A stretch of 44,466 bases of DNA from a virus: IMG/VR virus record IMGVR_UViG_3300027736_000079, positions 1-44,466 of that record; one strand, written 5' to 3'. The position numbers and the translations under genes are program-made. Shown piece after piece: positions 6,194-15,535 of the stretch. The notes below the pieces were generated by a model that saw nothing but the letters and a program-made list of their open reading frames with translations, searched no databases and had not been told where the DNA came from. Numbering within the stretch: position 1 is the stretch's first letter; every line of letters begins with the position of its first letter.

Positions 6194-8614
6194 ATGGCAG
6201 ACGTCACAGTCACACTCGGCGCACGCGACGCAGGCCTCCAAGCCGCGATGAACCGCGCCCAAGGGGCCGCCCGAAATTTCATGTCCACATTTTCAAATGT
6301 GGCCGCGCCTCTAGCCGCGCTCGGCGCTCTTGCCGGGGCATTTGCTGCCGTCAAAGGCACGCTCGACATGGGAGGGAGACTCTCCGACATCAGCTCGCAA
6401 ACCGGAATAGCCGTCGGAGACCTAGTCGTCCTCGAGCAAGCCTTTAAAAATTCTGGCCTCTCTGCCGAGCAAGTCGGCCCATCGATCAACAAACTCCAGC
6501 GCGCCATAGTCGAAGCCGGCCAAGGAAGCACCGGAGCTTCTGACACTTTTGCCAAGCTCGGCCTCTCTCTGGCCCAACTAGAGAGTCAGTCGCCTAGCGA
6601 ACAATTTAAATCAGTCGCCACTGCCATTCAAGGCCTTCAGAGCCCGGCCGCTCGCACTGCCGCAGCCATGGAGATTTTCGGTAAAAGCGGCGGAAAAATG
6701 CTCACGCTTTTTGCAGATTCCAACGCTTTCGCGCAAGCCGCCACCCAAGTCGGGGGGCTGGCCGGGGTGATGGATGCCAGCGCTGGCCAATTTGATACCC
6801 TTTCCGATTCGCTCGGAGCCGCCTCGTTAAAAGGTCAGCAACTTTCCGCAGGCTTTACCGCCGCGCTTGCCCCCGCATTAGAAGGCATCGCCTCAGCTCT
6901 CGACCAGACAGACCTCACTAGCCTGGGCCAAAGCCTCGGCACCATGGCCGTAGCTGCAATCAATCTTGCGACCACTCTTTCCACCATGATCCCGGCAATC
7001 ATCGGGGTCACTGTAGCTTTTGCCGCATTTAGATCCGGGGTGGATGCAAAGGTGATCTCCGCGATCGCTCGTATCGGACCCGTGAGCTCCGCCGCATTTG
7101 CTCAAATGCGAATCAGCATGGCAAGCGCCTCCATCAACTTTACCACGATGGGAGCCGCAGGCCGTGCCGCATTTGTTTCTATCGCCGTAGCTGCCCGAGG
7201 AGCCGCTCTTGCTATCAAAGGCGCTCTTATCTCTACCGGCATTGGCATCATCATTGCCGGGATTGCGTTTGCTATTGAAGCCCTCATGGGCCACCTCGCC
7301 GCCTCGAAGGCCGCCATCGAAAATCTTAACTCCTCAATGCAAGACAGCATCTCGGCAGCCCGCGCTCTGTCAGAGGAAATGGACAAAATCTCCACAGAGG
7401 CCGAAAAAGTATCTTTCGGCAAACGGCTAGAAGAGGAAATCGAGCGCACGCGAAAAAAGATCGCCGAACTCCAGAACGACAAGAATCTCGGCGATAAAGA
7501 CAAAAATATGGGCATCTCTGGCCTGCAAAGCCAGATTGATTCCCTCGAGGCCCTCCGCACTGCCGCTGGGAACATCACCCCCGAAGTCCTCGCTGGCCGA
7601 CAAGCAGAAAAAGACCGCGCCGCCGCCCTGGCCGAAAGCGAACGCCAAGCCGCGTCGCTTAACGCTGAACTCGGCAAGGGCAAAGAGGCTCTGGATAAGA
7701 AAATCTCCGACTCCGCATTCAACGACCTCGGCGCGCAAGCGCAGAAGGATACCACCCTCTCCGGAGTCGGTCTCGGATCTACGGCCTCCGTTGATGCCGA
7801 GGTCGAAGCTCTGGCCGCCAAGCGCGAATCCACTTTCCTCACAGGGGAGGAAGCCAAGCGCATGGAAGCTCTCCTCGAAGCCCGTTCCAAATTGGTGGAC
7901 ATCGAAAAAGCCATTAACAGCGAGCGCGGCAAGGGCAAAGAGGCTCTGGATAAGAAAATCTCCGACTCCGCATTCAACGACCTCGACGCGCAAGCGCAGA
8001 AGGATACCACCCTCTCCGGAGTCGGTCTCGGATCTACGGCCTCCGTTGATGCCGAGGTCGAAGCTCTGGCCGCCAAGCGCGAATCCACTTTTCTCACCGA
8101 CGAGGAAGCCAAGCGCATGGAAGCTCTCCTCGAAGCCCGTTCCAAATTGGTGGACATCGAAAAAGCCATTAACAGCGAGCGCGAAAAGGCGTCCGAGCAG
8201 GCCGCCGCCAACGTCGAGCTACAAAAAACTCTTCAACTCGAACTTGCCATCGCCGAAGCCCGCGCCAGCAAGGACACGCAGGAGGAAGCCAAGCTTCAAT
8301 TTGTTAAAGATTACCAATCTGCCCTTGAGCGCGCCCGGCAAGCGGGCATCGAAGGCAACGCCGCCTTTGATTTTGCCAATCGCTCTGCCAACGCCGGAGC
8401 CGCTGTACGTCAAGAAGACGGTAGCCCGTCAGGGCAAAACACTCAATCCACCAACCAACCCCTCTTCGCCAGCTCCCTCGCCAAGATCGGCGGCGGGGGC
8501 GGCATCGCCGGGGGACCCAACGCCCTGCTGGACGAAAACCGCCGCCAGACGAATTACCTCCGCCAAATATCCCTGCGCCTCAGCACCCTCAACACCAGCC
8601 CACTCCTCACCTAA
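6194..8614 (+). CDS. Tape measure protein, phage A
   Basis: At 806 residues this is the longest protein of the module and it has tape measure features. There is an Ala/Gly-rich N-terminal helical region, a hydrophobic stretch near residues 335-370 (ALISTGIGIIIAGIAFAIEA), then long charged helices. It sets tail length and enters the cell wall during DNA ejection. Residues 494-578 and 579-663 are two tandem copies of an 85-residue unit, about 98% identical in DNA. The predicted tail is therefore about 12-13 nm longer than without the duplication, using the usual 1.5 angstrom per residue. It is not visibly related to tape measure B at 42,406. Confidence 0.9.
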   Translation: MADVTVTLGARDAGLQAAMNRAQGAARNFMSTFSNVAAPLAALGALAGAFAAVKGTLDMGGRLSDISSQTGIAVGDLVVLEQAFKNSGLSAEQVGPSINKLQRAIVEAGQGSTGASDTFAKLGLSLAQLESQSPSEQFKSVATAIQGLQSPAARTAAAMEIFGKSGGKMLTLFADSNAFAQAATQVGGLAGVMDASAGQFDTLSDSLGAASLKGQQLSAGFTAALAPALEGIASALDQTDLTSLGQSLGTMAVAAINLATTLSTMIPAIIGVTVAFAAFRSGVDAKVISAIARIGPVSSAAFAQMRISMASASINFTTMGAAGRAAFVSIAVAARGAALAIKGALISTGIGIIIAGIAFAIEALMGHLAASKAAIENLNSSMQDSISAARALSEEMDKISTEAEKVSFGKRLEEEIERTRKKIAELQNDKNLGDKDKNMGISGLQSQIDSLEALRTAAGNITPEVLAGRQAEKDRAAALAESERQAASLNAELGKGKEALDKKISDSAFNDLGAQAQKDTTLSGVGLGSTASVDAEVEALAAKRESTFLTGEEAKRMEALLEARSKLVDIEKAINSERGKGKEALDKKISDSAFNDLDAQAQKDTTLSGVGLGSTASVDAEVEALAAKRESTFLTDEEAKRMEALLEARSKLVDIEKAINSEREKASEQAAANVELQKTLQLELAIAEARASKDTQEEAKLQFVKDYQSALERARQAGIEGNAAFDFANRSANAGAAVRQEDGSPSGQNTQSTNQPLFASSLAKIGGGGGIAGGPNALLDENRRQTNYLRQISLRLSTLNTSPLLT
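7673..8182 (+). repeat. 255-bp tandem in-frame duplication in tape measure gene
   Basis: Unit 1 is 7673-7927 and unit 2 is 7928-8182. Both start GGCAAGGGCAAAGAGG and end AACAGCGAGCGC. By reading I count about five mismatches, three of them clustered at the ACAGGGGAG/ACCGACGAG site. The unit is a multiple of three, so the reading frame is kept. The very high identity indicates a recent event. Confidence 0.95.
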
Positions 8615-8616
8615 TT

Positions 8617-9264
8617 ATGGCAGTCCAAACACGCCGCGAAAAAACCGTAAACAACCGCAACCGTGGCGTTACTACCGTCACGATGGAAGAGTTAGGCGCC
8701 ACGTCCGAGAACGCTATTTCCGCCCCGTCGGGCACCACGATCCGCAATGTCCGCCGCTCGATCGCGGACGGCCGCGCCGTCCTGACCTACGACGAGGTCG
8801 ATGCCACCGTCGGCGATGCTTACACCGTCTCCGGCACCGCCAGCCAGGAGCCACTTGCCACGCATCCTTATTTTCAAAAAGACGGAAAATGGGAAGTCAG
8901 CGAAGCCGAGTGGAAAAAATGGGACAAGTGGCAGAAAGAAGGCACAGACATATCCTCTCTCACGCTTACCTCCGAAGGAGGCGTAGGCTTCCAGAGTTTT
9001 ATCTATCTTTACCTGCGTGGGTTCACGGACTACCTCCAACCCCGCGTTTCCATCCGCGTCACTGACGCAAATACCACCGAACCGGACCTCGACGATCTGG
9101 GCAAAATCGCTACACCACCCAAAGCGCCCACTCTTGCCGGGGGCGCCAACTGGCTAATGACAGGCTGCGACGGCAGCGAAGACGCGGATGGCAACTGGGA
9201 AGTCACGCGAGAATTTATGAGCTCCGGTCCAGGCGGGTGGAATACCTACATCTACGGTCCCTAA
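8617..9264 (+). CDS. Distal tail protein, hypothetical
   Basis: This 215-residue protein starts directly after the tape measure gene, where distal tail or tail-tip proteins lie. It contains a Trp/Lys-rich segment (EAEWKKWDKWQKEG) and is otherwise mixed alpha/beta. No family is recognised. The last base of its TAA is the first base of the next ATG, so the two genes are coupled. Its homologue in phage B would lie beyond the window. Confidence 0.6.
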   Translation: MAVQTRREKTVNNRNRGVTTVTMEELGATSENAISAPSGTTIRNVRRSIADGRAVLTYDEVDATVGDAYTVSGTASQEPLATHPYFQKDGKWEVSEAEWKKWDKWQKEGTDISSLTLTSEGGVGFQSFIYLYLRGFTDYLQPRVSIRVTDANTTEPDLDDLGKIATPPKAPTLAGGANWLMTGCDGSEDADGNWEVTREFMSSGPGGWNTYIYGP

Positions 9265-9956
9265 TGCAATACCCGACGTTTCAAAAAAAGGTCGCCCTTT
9301 CCGCTGCGGATCTGAACCTTGCGATGGATGCGCTCAAGCGCGCCCGAGTGCTGCCAGGCGTCGGCATAAAATTGACCGAGACCCTCAATGGTACGGTGGT
9401 CTCCCTCAAGCCCCTTCGCACAGCCGGAGGAGGAGGATCAGCTCCCGAGCATTGTGCTTTTAGCATTAGCACGGCAGGGGTAGGCACCCCAGACCCCCAC
9501 ACAAAACTCTACCCCTCCTATGAAGCGCAAATCGTGCCCGGCACTGTTAATGGCGTCTTGCCTCTGAACTGGTGGGACGCAACGGCGAAAGCGCCGACAA
9601 AATTCGTTTACCCGCCCGATGCCCTCCGCAATGTCTATGTCAACGTGCAGACAACGGCTGACGGCATCGCCTCCTGCGAGCTGAAAGTCGATGCGGCCAC
9701 ACCTCCCAAGAGCGATGCCGTACAAGGTGCAAACCCCGTGGAATTCAATGTTTTTCTCGGAGTGCTCTACAACGAGTCCGTTTTTACAATTGCCAAAGGC
9801 CTGATCTCCGCACGCCCCGTCACGCTCAGCACTGTGCTTGCATCCGATGGGAATCTCCTAGCCACGAATATTTGGGTCTACCACGCCACAGGATGTTGCG
9901 GGACTAACTCGGACGACCAAACGTCTAGCGGGATTATGGTCAACGCGAATAGCTAA
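9264..9956 (+). CDS. Tail-tip or fibre-associated protein, hypothetical
   Basis: A 230-residue protein beginning MQYPTFQKKV. An N-terminal helical segment (LSAADLNLAMDALKRARVLPG) leads through a glycine linker (AGGGGSAP) into a beta-rich body with a CC pair near the end. The linker and two-part build fit a virion adaptor that holds a fibre. It is coupled to the gene before it by TAATG; a longer reading from an upstream ATG at 9237 would overlap the previous gene and is not favoured. No family is recognised. Confidence 0.55.
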   Translation: MQYPTFQKKVALSAADLNLAMDALKRARVLPGVGIKLTETLNGTVVSLKPLRTAGGGGSAPEHCAFSISTAGVGTPDPHTKLYPSYEAQIVPGTVNGVLPLNWWDATAKAPTKFVYPPDALRNVYVNVQTTADGIASCELKVDAATPPKSDAVQGANPVEFNVFLGVLYNESVFTIAKGLISARPVTLSTVLASDGNLLATNIWVYHATGCCGTNSDDQTSSGIMVNANS

Positions 9957-9957
9957 A

Positions 9958-11985
9958 ATGTTATCTTACGTCATACAAGGGCCCAACCCCATGCTCGAAT
10001 CGTATGCCTCGCAAGGTTACAATATTGGCGCGGCCTCCCACAACGATGTCGCTGAATCTGGTGCAACAATTGGGGACAATAAAACTAACTTAAAATCTAA
10101 CAGTGCCTCTGTCACTCATGTCGTAGGCACTACGGCAGGCGTGGCACCCAACACTTTTGATACGACGACTACGCAGTCCTTCTCCTACACAGTTGGCGCG
10201 AACGGTTACGACACAACATCGGTAGTATTTCGAGGCAGGGCGGGCATGAGTACCTATACAGGGAGTCGAGACGTGTATGATCGCGTCGGGACGACGACAG
10301 GCATTACGCTCTCCACGGGGGCGTATACTGGTACGAACTCTACAGTGCTCACTTTCGCAACAACATCGACGGAACAACGCTCCGATCACACTTTCACCTA
10401 TGAACAGGTTCCTCATAACGCACCCACTTCGATACAGTTTATCTCTAGATTCGAGGTCGTAGCAAATACCGCCACGGTCGTCCCGACGGGGCGCAATTTT
10501 GCCTTTGCGAATTTCAATTCTGTTGTAAGGGAGGCGGTTCAGATTTTAACAAACCTCGCCACGGGAGTCTCTACTACCGACTGGCGGGCGTGGTGTAGCA
10601 AAGTTACCACCGATGCGACATTTCAAGACACATATTATTTCACCTCGAATATGCCGACGGTCACGGGCAGCTTTACTTCAGTTCGAGCTTACCTCACTAC
10701 GGCACCTTGGATCTACCAGCAAAGGGTGGAGCGGACAATTACGCGCAGTCGGGAGTTTAACTATGATTTCGAGATGTATTCCACGACCGAGGATTCGTTG
10801 GGCAACATTAAGTATGAGTGGTGGAGGGCCTACCCTAACTCATCCACGCAAACCGAAGTGAGCGGAGCTGGCGGTAATTATCTTTATAATACGGCATTAA
10901 TCTTGGAAATAACCTCAACTCAATATGTGAGGCTCCACGAGACGGTTACGGAAGCAAATGCGAACGGAAATCTCGGAGGGCCAGTCTATCGGACGGCTAC
11001 GAAGTGGTATACTAAATCAACAAGGGATCTTTTTGGGCAATCTATCGACGCTGGCATTGGGACTACCACCGAGCTTATTCCTATAGGGGGAGGCTGTCGT
11101 TTTGTAACGGGTTCTAACTCTTCCGCAACATTTGTACTTTTTTCAGAAAACGAACTAGTAAAATACAAACCTGAATTTATCACGATGGGGTTTGGCTACA
11201 CGGAGTGGGCACGCAGTTTTGATGGCTACGCCCCCGCTGGAGCTGGCACGAGGTCCAGCGAATACGGCGAGCTGACCTCCCACGCGGGAGTATTGGATCT
11301 CTGGCCGTTTGAGCGATGGGACACATGGTGGGAATCAGAAAAGGAGAGCTACTATTTGAAACCGGGGGTGGCTATGGTCGCGCCCGGCGTCATCGCTTTG
11401 CCCCCTTGGTGCGGGGTCTCGTCTATGATCGACGGAGTGGGTTCAGTTTCCGCACTCGTTGACGGAGAAAATATATCCTATACCACGGCATCTTCCACGG
11501 AAAGCAGTTCTGGAACGGTCACTTTTGTTTCCATCGAAAGTTCCAGTTTCACTTACAAAATCCAAAAAATGGGCGTGCCTGTCACTTATTACCAAGGCAA
11601 TGAGGGTCGCTTAAGTCCGAACAATCTGGGCTTGGGGGACAATATGGTTTTTTACAACTCGGAAGACATCGTGGAAACATCGCGATTTTACGAACTCACG
11701 GGCACGGAGATTTTAAAGAATTATTTTGCCCTCAATGAAAGTTTCTTCAAAAAAGGCATGATAGAAAACGCATCGGGGTGGTCTAACAATCCTTGGTACC
11801 TCTTCCCTCGGGTAGTTCAAGCCCCAGCAAAGAACATGATTTACCCTGAGACCATTGCTCTGTGGGGGTGCTTCGATACAGCTACAGGGTCTACTCCAGC
11901 CACCACAATCTACCCCGAATATACCACTTTTCTAAAATCAGACTATTCGCGATTCCGACCTATCGTCCTCGCCTCCCTCGCATGA
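9958..11985 (+). CDS. Large tail protein of unusual base composition
   Basis: The 675-residue product is rich in Thr, Ser, Tyr and Gly with few charged residues, typical of beta-structured receptor-binding or tail-surface proteins. No family is recognised. The gene is visibly richer in A and T than its neighbours and uses codons such as ATA and TTA that they avoid, which suggests separate acquisition. It sits between the tail-tip genes and a glycosyltransferase and ends in an ATGA overlap with the latter. A host-recognition role is inferred from position and composition. Confidence 0.6.
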   Translation: MLSYVIQGPNPMLESYASQGYNIGAASHNDVAESGATIGDNKTNLKSNSASVTHVVGTTAGVAPNTFDTTTTQSFSYTVGANGYDTTSVVFRGRAGMSTYTGSRDVYDRVGTTTGITLSTGAYTGTNSTVLTFATTSTEQRSDHTFTYEQVPHNAPTSIQFISRFEVVANTATVVPTGRNFAFANFNSVVREAVQILTNLATGVSTTDWRAWCSKVTTDATFQDTYYFTSNMPTVTGSFTSVRAYLTTAPWIYQQRVERTITRSREFNYDFEMYSTTEDSLGNIKYEWWRAYPNSSTQTEVSGAGGNYLYNTALILEITSTQYVRLHETVTEANANGNLGGPVYRTATKWYTKSTRDLFGQSIDAGIGTTTELIPIGGGCRFVTGSNSSATFVLFSENELVKYKPEFITMGFGYTEWARSFDGYAPAGAGTRSSEYGELTSHAGVLDLWPFERWDTWWESEKESYYLKPGVAMVAPGVIALPPWCGVSSMIDGVGSVSALVDGENISYTTASSTESSSGTVTFVSIESSSFTYKIQKMGVPVTYYQGNEGRLSPNNLGLGDNMVFYNSEDIVETSRFYELTGTEILKNYFALNESFFKKGMIENASGWSNNPWYLFPRVVQAPAKNMIYPETIALWGCFDTATGSTPATTIYPEYTTFLKSDYSRFRPIVLASLA

Positions 11986-13046
11986 TCGCCATCACCGTCT
12001 CCGGCACAAAAAGCTACCTCCACGCATGGCCTCAATGCGTCCGCGCCATCGCAGCCGCCGCCGCGCACCACGAAGAGGCCCACTTTATATTTGCAACTGA
12101 CGAGAGCGACGAGGCCAAGGAGGCCGCCCACCTCGCCAAGCAGGAACTCCCTGACGGATGGAAAGTCAGCGTCCTCGCCATGCCCATGAAAGACGACTCC
12201 AGCGCGTCCTATAAGGAGGAGGCTCAAATGCGGATCGCCGCTCTCCAAGGAGCTGGATTCGCATTTGCCAGAAAGATCCGCGCCTCCCGGTGCCTCGTGG
12301 TCGAAAGCGACACCATCCTGCCCGCCGCCTCCCTGCGCGTGCTGGAGTGGACCCTCGATATGCCAACGGCAGACGGCTCCCCGCACTACGACATCGCCGC
12401 CGCCACCTACCCGAATGGCCTTTTCCTTGGCGGATTCGGATCGCCGCAACACCAGATCGCCGAGGATTTCCTACCAACCGAGCGCCTCCTCAAGCCCCGC
12501 CTCAAGCTGTGCTTGGAAAAATGCGAAGCCCGATTAAAAACAATCAAGCCGCCGACCAATGCCGAGGAAGCTCAAGCCGCCCAAAAGCTCGGAGAAAAGG
12601 AAAGCAAGCGCCTCGGCAGGCTCCGAGAGCGAGTGAAACACTCGCCGCCAGACGGCAACATATGGGAAGTCACCGCAAAACATGGCTGGCGACGTCGCGG
12701 ATGGATGGATTTTGCCTACCCGGGCATTGGATACGGAGCCATCGTGCCCTCAGATTGGTGTGGGCTCGGCTGCACGCTGCTCTCAAAACGCGCCTTGGCT
12801 CACGCCGACTTCACAGGCTATGAAGGCCGAGGCACCCAAGATCTCTACCTCTGCTGGTCGCGCTGGCACCCAGCGGGGTTAAAAATCGCCTGCGTCCCTC
12901 ACATTGCCTGCGACCACATAAAGCGCAAACCCGCCGACGCTCCCGCGTCCGCCCCCGAGATCCTCCACCACCGAGCGTATCACGAAACAGAAGGCGAATG
13001 CAGGGGCCATCTCCGCGTCCGCACCCAGCCATTTGTGCCTGTCTGA
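11982..13046 (+). CDS. Glycosyltransferase-like protein (GT-A fold) in tail module
   Basis: This 354-residue protein resembles GT-A glycosyltransferases. An N-terminal beta-alpha region (MIAITVSGTKSYLHAW) precedes VVESDTILP with Asp110 in the DxD-like position, then WCGLGCTLLSKRAL (260-272), GRGTQDLYLCW near 283-292, and IACVPHIACDH at 302-312, matching the usual acidic and histidine motifs after the acceptor region. A charged helical insertion covers about 165-220. It starts within an ATGA overlap. It may glycosylate tail fibres or the host receptor; the donor and acceptor cannot be read from sequence. Confidence 0.65.
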   Translation: MIAITVSGTKSYLHAWPQCVRAIAAAAAHHEEAHFIFATDESDEAKEAAHLAKQELPDGWKVSVLAMPMKDDSSASYKEEAQMRIAALQGAGFAFARKIRASRCLVVESDTILPAASLRVLEWTLDMPTADGSPHYDIAAATYPNGLFLGGFGSPQHQIAEDFLPTERLLKPRLKLCLEKCEARLKTIKPPTNAEEAQAAQKLGEKESKRLGRLRERVKHSPPDGNIWEVTAKHGWRRRGWMDFAYPGIGYGAIVPSDWCGLGCTLLSKRALAHADFTGYEGRGTQDLYLCWSRWHPAGLKIACVPHIACDHIKRKPADAPASAPEILHHRAYHETEGECRGHLRVRTQPFVPV

Positions 13047-13107
13047 TCCTTTGCTGGAGTGACTCGGAGAGCCTCCCGATTTGACAGCCCGCCGCTCCTT
13101 AAGCGGC

Positions 13108-14304
13108 ATGAAACTATATCTCGACATTAAAGCCAGGCGATTCGTTAAAAGCGCCGCCAGCAATGTCGCCCTCCAGACGCTCGTCCTCAAGCGCCGAGAT
13201 TCAGTCCCCCTCGAGGTCGTCTTCGTGGAGAATGGCGTGGCCGTCTCTCCCGCCGCTGGCACCGCAACCACGGTCGCCCTCAAGTCCTCATTCGCCGCCG
13301 CGAATTTCCTCGCGCTCGCGTCCCCTGGCCAAACCATCCTCGACCTCAACACCGTGCCCCTCGAGGCCGCATTCGCATCCTCGCCCGCCGTAGTCACCGC
13401 CCTCCTCGAGGTCCGATGGACCGCCACCGGCGAAGCTCTCCGCACCGCCACTCTTCCCGTGGAAGTGCAAAACTCCGTGATCCTTGGCACCGAGGCTACA
13501 CCCATCGCCCTGCCCGACGGCAAGGCCACCCAAGCTCAAGCCGAAGCCGGCACAGACAACTCCGCCTGGATGACCCCGCTGCGGACCGCGCAGGCCATTC
13601 TTCGCCTCGCCGCCACTTCGTGGAGCTCGATCACCGGCAAGCCGACCGACTTTCCAGCCTCTCCGCACACCCACCCCGCCGCACAGATCACCGACTTTGC
13701 CGCCGCCGTGGTCGCTGTATCGCCCCCCGTCGCCTGGTCAAACTTGACAGGCAAGCCAGCCACATTCCCTGCCACCGCGCACACGCACGCCGCCACGGAC
13801 ATCACCGGCCTATCCGCTTTTATCGTCGCATCGGCCCCCGGCCTTCAGATCAACACCACCGTCCGAGTCGGCAACGGCACCAGCGTCACATTTCCGATTG
13901 ACGGCCTCGTCAGCTCCGACCCCGAGCATGTCCTTGTCGCCCTCAATGGCGTCACCCAGACCCCCGTCACCGACTACACGGTCAGCGAAGCCAGCGGCAC
14001 GATCACCTTTGACGCCGCTCCCGCAGTCGGCACACAGATCGCCGCCACCGCCCTCGGCCTCCGCAGCGTCCAGCCGCCCATCGATCCCACCCTCTACCTT
14101 TTCGCCTTCGCCACCAGCACGGACGGACTCACCGCATACAGCGGACGCCTCCTAAACGCCAACCGCCCCGCCTTGCCAGCCCTGCCAGAGACCGCGCCAG
14201 CGTGGACCGTCCGCCGCTCCACGACAGACGCCGCCGGGCGCGTCCTCGCAGTCGCCACCGCCACCGGATCGTGGCTCAACCGGGAGACTCTCGCTTACGC
14301 ATGA
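13108..14304 (+). CDS. Tail fibre protein with HTH-type repeats
   Basis: A 398-residue fibre-like protein. Two copies of a 38-residue module (WSSITGKPTDFPASPHTHPA at 172 and WSNLTGKPATFPATAHTHAA at 210) carry the HTH histidine motif known from trimeric phage fibres that bind metal ions along the axis. The last 50 residues are related to those of the 15,551 gene (TTDAAGRVLAVATATGSW). The ATG at 13,108 follows a short hairpin (GCCGCT-CCTTA-AGCGGC) and a TTGACA at 13,081; a TTG start at 13,081 is less likely. Confidence 0.75.
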   Translation: MKLYLDIKARRFVKSAASNVALQTLVLKRRDSVPLEVVFVENGVAVSPAAGTATTVALKSSFAAANFLALASPGQTILDLNTVPLEAAFASSPAVVTALLEVRWTATGEALRTATLPVEVQNSVILGTEATPIALPDGKATQAQAEAGTDNSAWMTPLRTAQAILRLAATSWSSITGKPTDFPASPHTHPAAQITDFAAAVVAVSPPVAWSNLTGKPATFPATAHTHAATDITGLSAFIVASAPGLQINTTVRVGNGTSVTFPIDGLVSSDPEHVLVALNGVTQTPVTDYTVSEASGTITFDAAPAVGTQIAATALGLRSVQPPIDPTLYLFAFATSTDGLTAYSGRLLNANRPALPALPETAPAWTVRRSTTDAAGRVLAVATATGSWLNRETLAYA

Positions 14305-14528
14305 CAACAATTACCGAGAGCAACCTCACGCAGACACTCGACCTCTCGAGCTTCGACCTCACCCTGCCAGGCATCGTCGTCGAATACCCAACCCGCTCCA
14401 ATTTCCCGAGCGTCGGCAAATCAGACCGCCTCTACATGGCCCTCGACGAAGGCATGCCTTACCGGTGGTCGCCCACCGCATCCGCCTACGCCCTAATCAT
14501 CCCGATCATCGATTGCGGCAGTTTTTGA
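14301..14528 (+). CDS. Small fibre-associated protein
   Basis: This is a 75-residue protein starting in an ATGA overlap with the fibre gene. It contains FPSVGKSDRLYMALDEG and MPYRWSP, a pattern seen in small phage structural proteins that accompany fibres, and ends in a hydrophobic tail. It may be a fibre cap or connector. Its TGA is inside TTGACA (14,525). The following 54 bases are an A/C-rich leader for the next gene. Confidence 0.55.
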   Translation: MTTITESNLTQTLDLSSFDLTLPGIVVEYPTRSNFPSVGKSDRLYMALDEGMPYRWSPTASAYALIIPIIDCGSF

Positions 14529-14582
14529 CAATCTCCCTACCCACGAACACCCAACCAAAACCAACAAACACCCTAATTAGCC

Positions 14583-15476
14583 ATGCCTAATCCTATCATC
14601 AAAATCAAACGCGGCTCCGGCAGTCCGGTCTCGCTTCAAGTCGGGGAAGTAGCCTTCGACAGCACAAACAAGTCACTTTTTATCGGCACAGCCGAAGGCG
14701 TTTTGCCAATCGGTGGCGAGCACATCTTCTCCAAGAAAACCTTCGTCAATGACGCAGTAGCAGCAGAAGCAGCGCTTCGCAGCTCAGGCGACTCGACACT
14801 CACCTCCTCGCTGAATTCGGAAATTTCACGGGCACAAAGTGCCGAAGGCGTCATCGCCGCGAACCTCGCAACTGAGATCAGCGACCGCGCCGCCGCGATC
14901 AGCGCAGAAGCCTCCGCTCGTAGCTCCGCTGACACAACCCTCGACGGAAAGATCACGACGGAAAAAGGCCGTATCGACGCGATCCTGAGCGCAGCAGGCG
15001 CGAACAGCGACACATTCGCCGAAATCGTCAGCTTGATCAATAGCGTGGATGCCACGAACGATTCCGCATTTGCTGGATACGTCTCGAGCAACAACGCAGC
15101 CCTCGCTTCCGAAGTTTCGAGCCGTGAAGCCGGTGATGCAACGCTGACCACCGCGCTTGGCGTGACCAACACAGCGGCCACAGCATTGGCCGGTAGAGTC
15201 ACAGCAGCAGAGGCCGACATCAACTCGGAAGAGACTGCCAGAGCAGCAGCCGACACGACTCTTCAGTCAAATATCACGGCCGAGGCCAGTTCGAGAGCCA
15301 GCGGAGACTCGACACTTCAGTCAAATATCACAAGCGAGGCCAGCACGAGAGCGAGCGCTGACACCAGCCTACAGACGAACATCACAAGTGAGGCAACAGC
15401 CCGCGCCAGTGCAGACGACGCACTCGACGCACGCATCGACGCCCTCGAGGCCAGCATCGACGGCGGCACCTACTAA
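14583..15476 (+). CDS. Tail fibre shaft protein, coiled-coil repeats
   Basis: The 297-residue product begins with a fibre N-terminal motif (LQVGEVAFDSTNKSLFIG), then has a long Ala/Ser/Glu-rich helical shaft. Near the C-terminus three 18-residue repeats of the form ASADTTLQSNITSEASTR, with nearly matching DNA, end in DALDARIDALEAS. This is typical of a trimeric coiled-coil fibre. The leader is A/C-rich with no Shine-Dalgarno sequence. Repeats of this kind are common sites of length change by recombination. Confidence 0.75.
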   Translation: MPNPIIKIKRGSGSPVSLQVGEVAFDSTNKSLFIGTAEGVLPIGGEHIFSKKTFVNDAVAAEAALRSSGDSTLTSSLNSEISRAQSAEGVIAANLATEISDRAAAISAEASARSSADTTLDGKITTEKGRIDAILSAAGANSDTFAEIVSLINSVDATNDSAFAGYVSSNNAALASEVSSREAGDATLTTALGVTNTAATALAGRVTAAEADINSEETARAAADTTLQSNITAEASSRASGDSTLQSNITSEASTRASADTSLQTNITSEATARASADDALDARIDALEASIDGGTY

Positions 15477-15489
15477 ACCAACCAACCCC

Positions 15490-15535
15490 GGCGGGGCGCT
15501 CCATAGCGCCTCGCCACGCGGGGGTCTCCACCGCG
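15490..15535 (+). other. Two consecutive stem-loops between fibre genes
   Basis: An 11-bp stem with one G-U pair (GGCGGGGCGCT at 15,490-15,500, loop CCAT, AGCGCCTCGCC at 15,505-15,515) is followed by a 5-bp stem (CGCGG at 15,517 and CCGCG ending 15,535). No T-run follows, so it is not a normal terminator. It may be an RNA processing or stability element within the fibre operon. Confidence 0.5.

Noticed and set aside
7102-8211. Minus-strand frame of 369 codons inside the tape measure gene
   Set aside because: Ser/Arg/Ala-rich shadow of the coding strand with no start context or domains.
7536-9065. Plus-strand frame of 509 codons overlapping the tape measure gene and the next gene
   Set aside because: It is the shifted frame of the tape measure gene, with Pro/Arg/Ser-rich low-complexity sequence; its internal repeat merely follows the 255-bp duplication.
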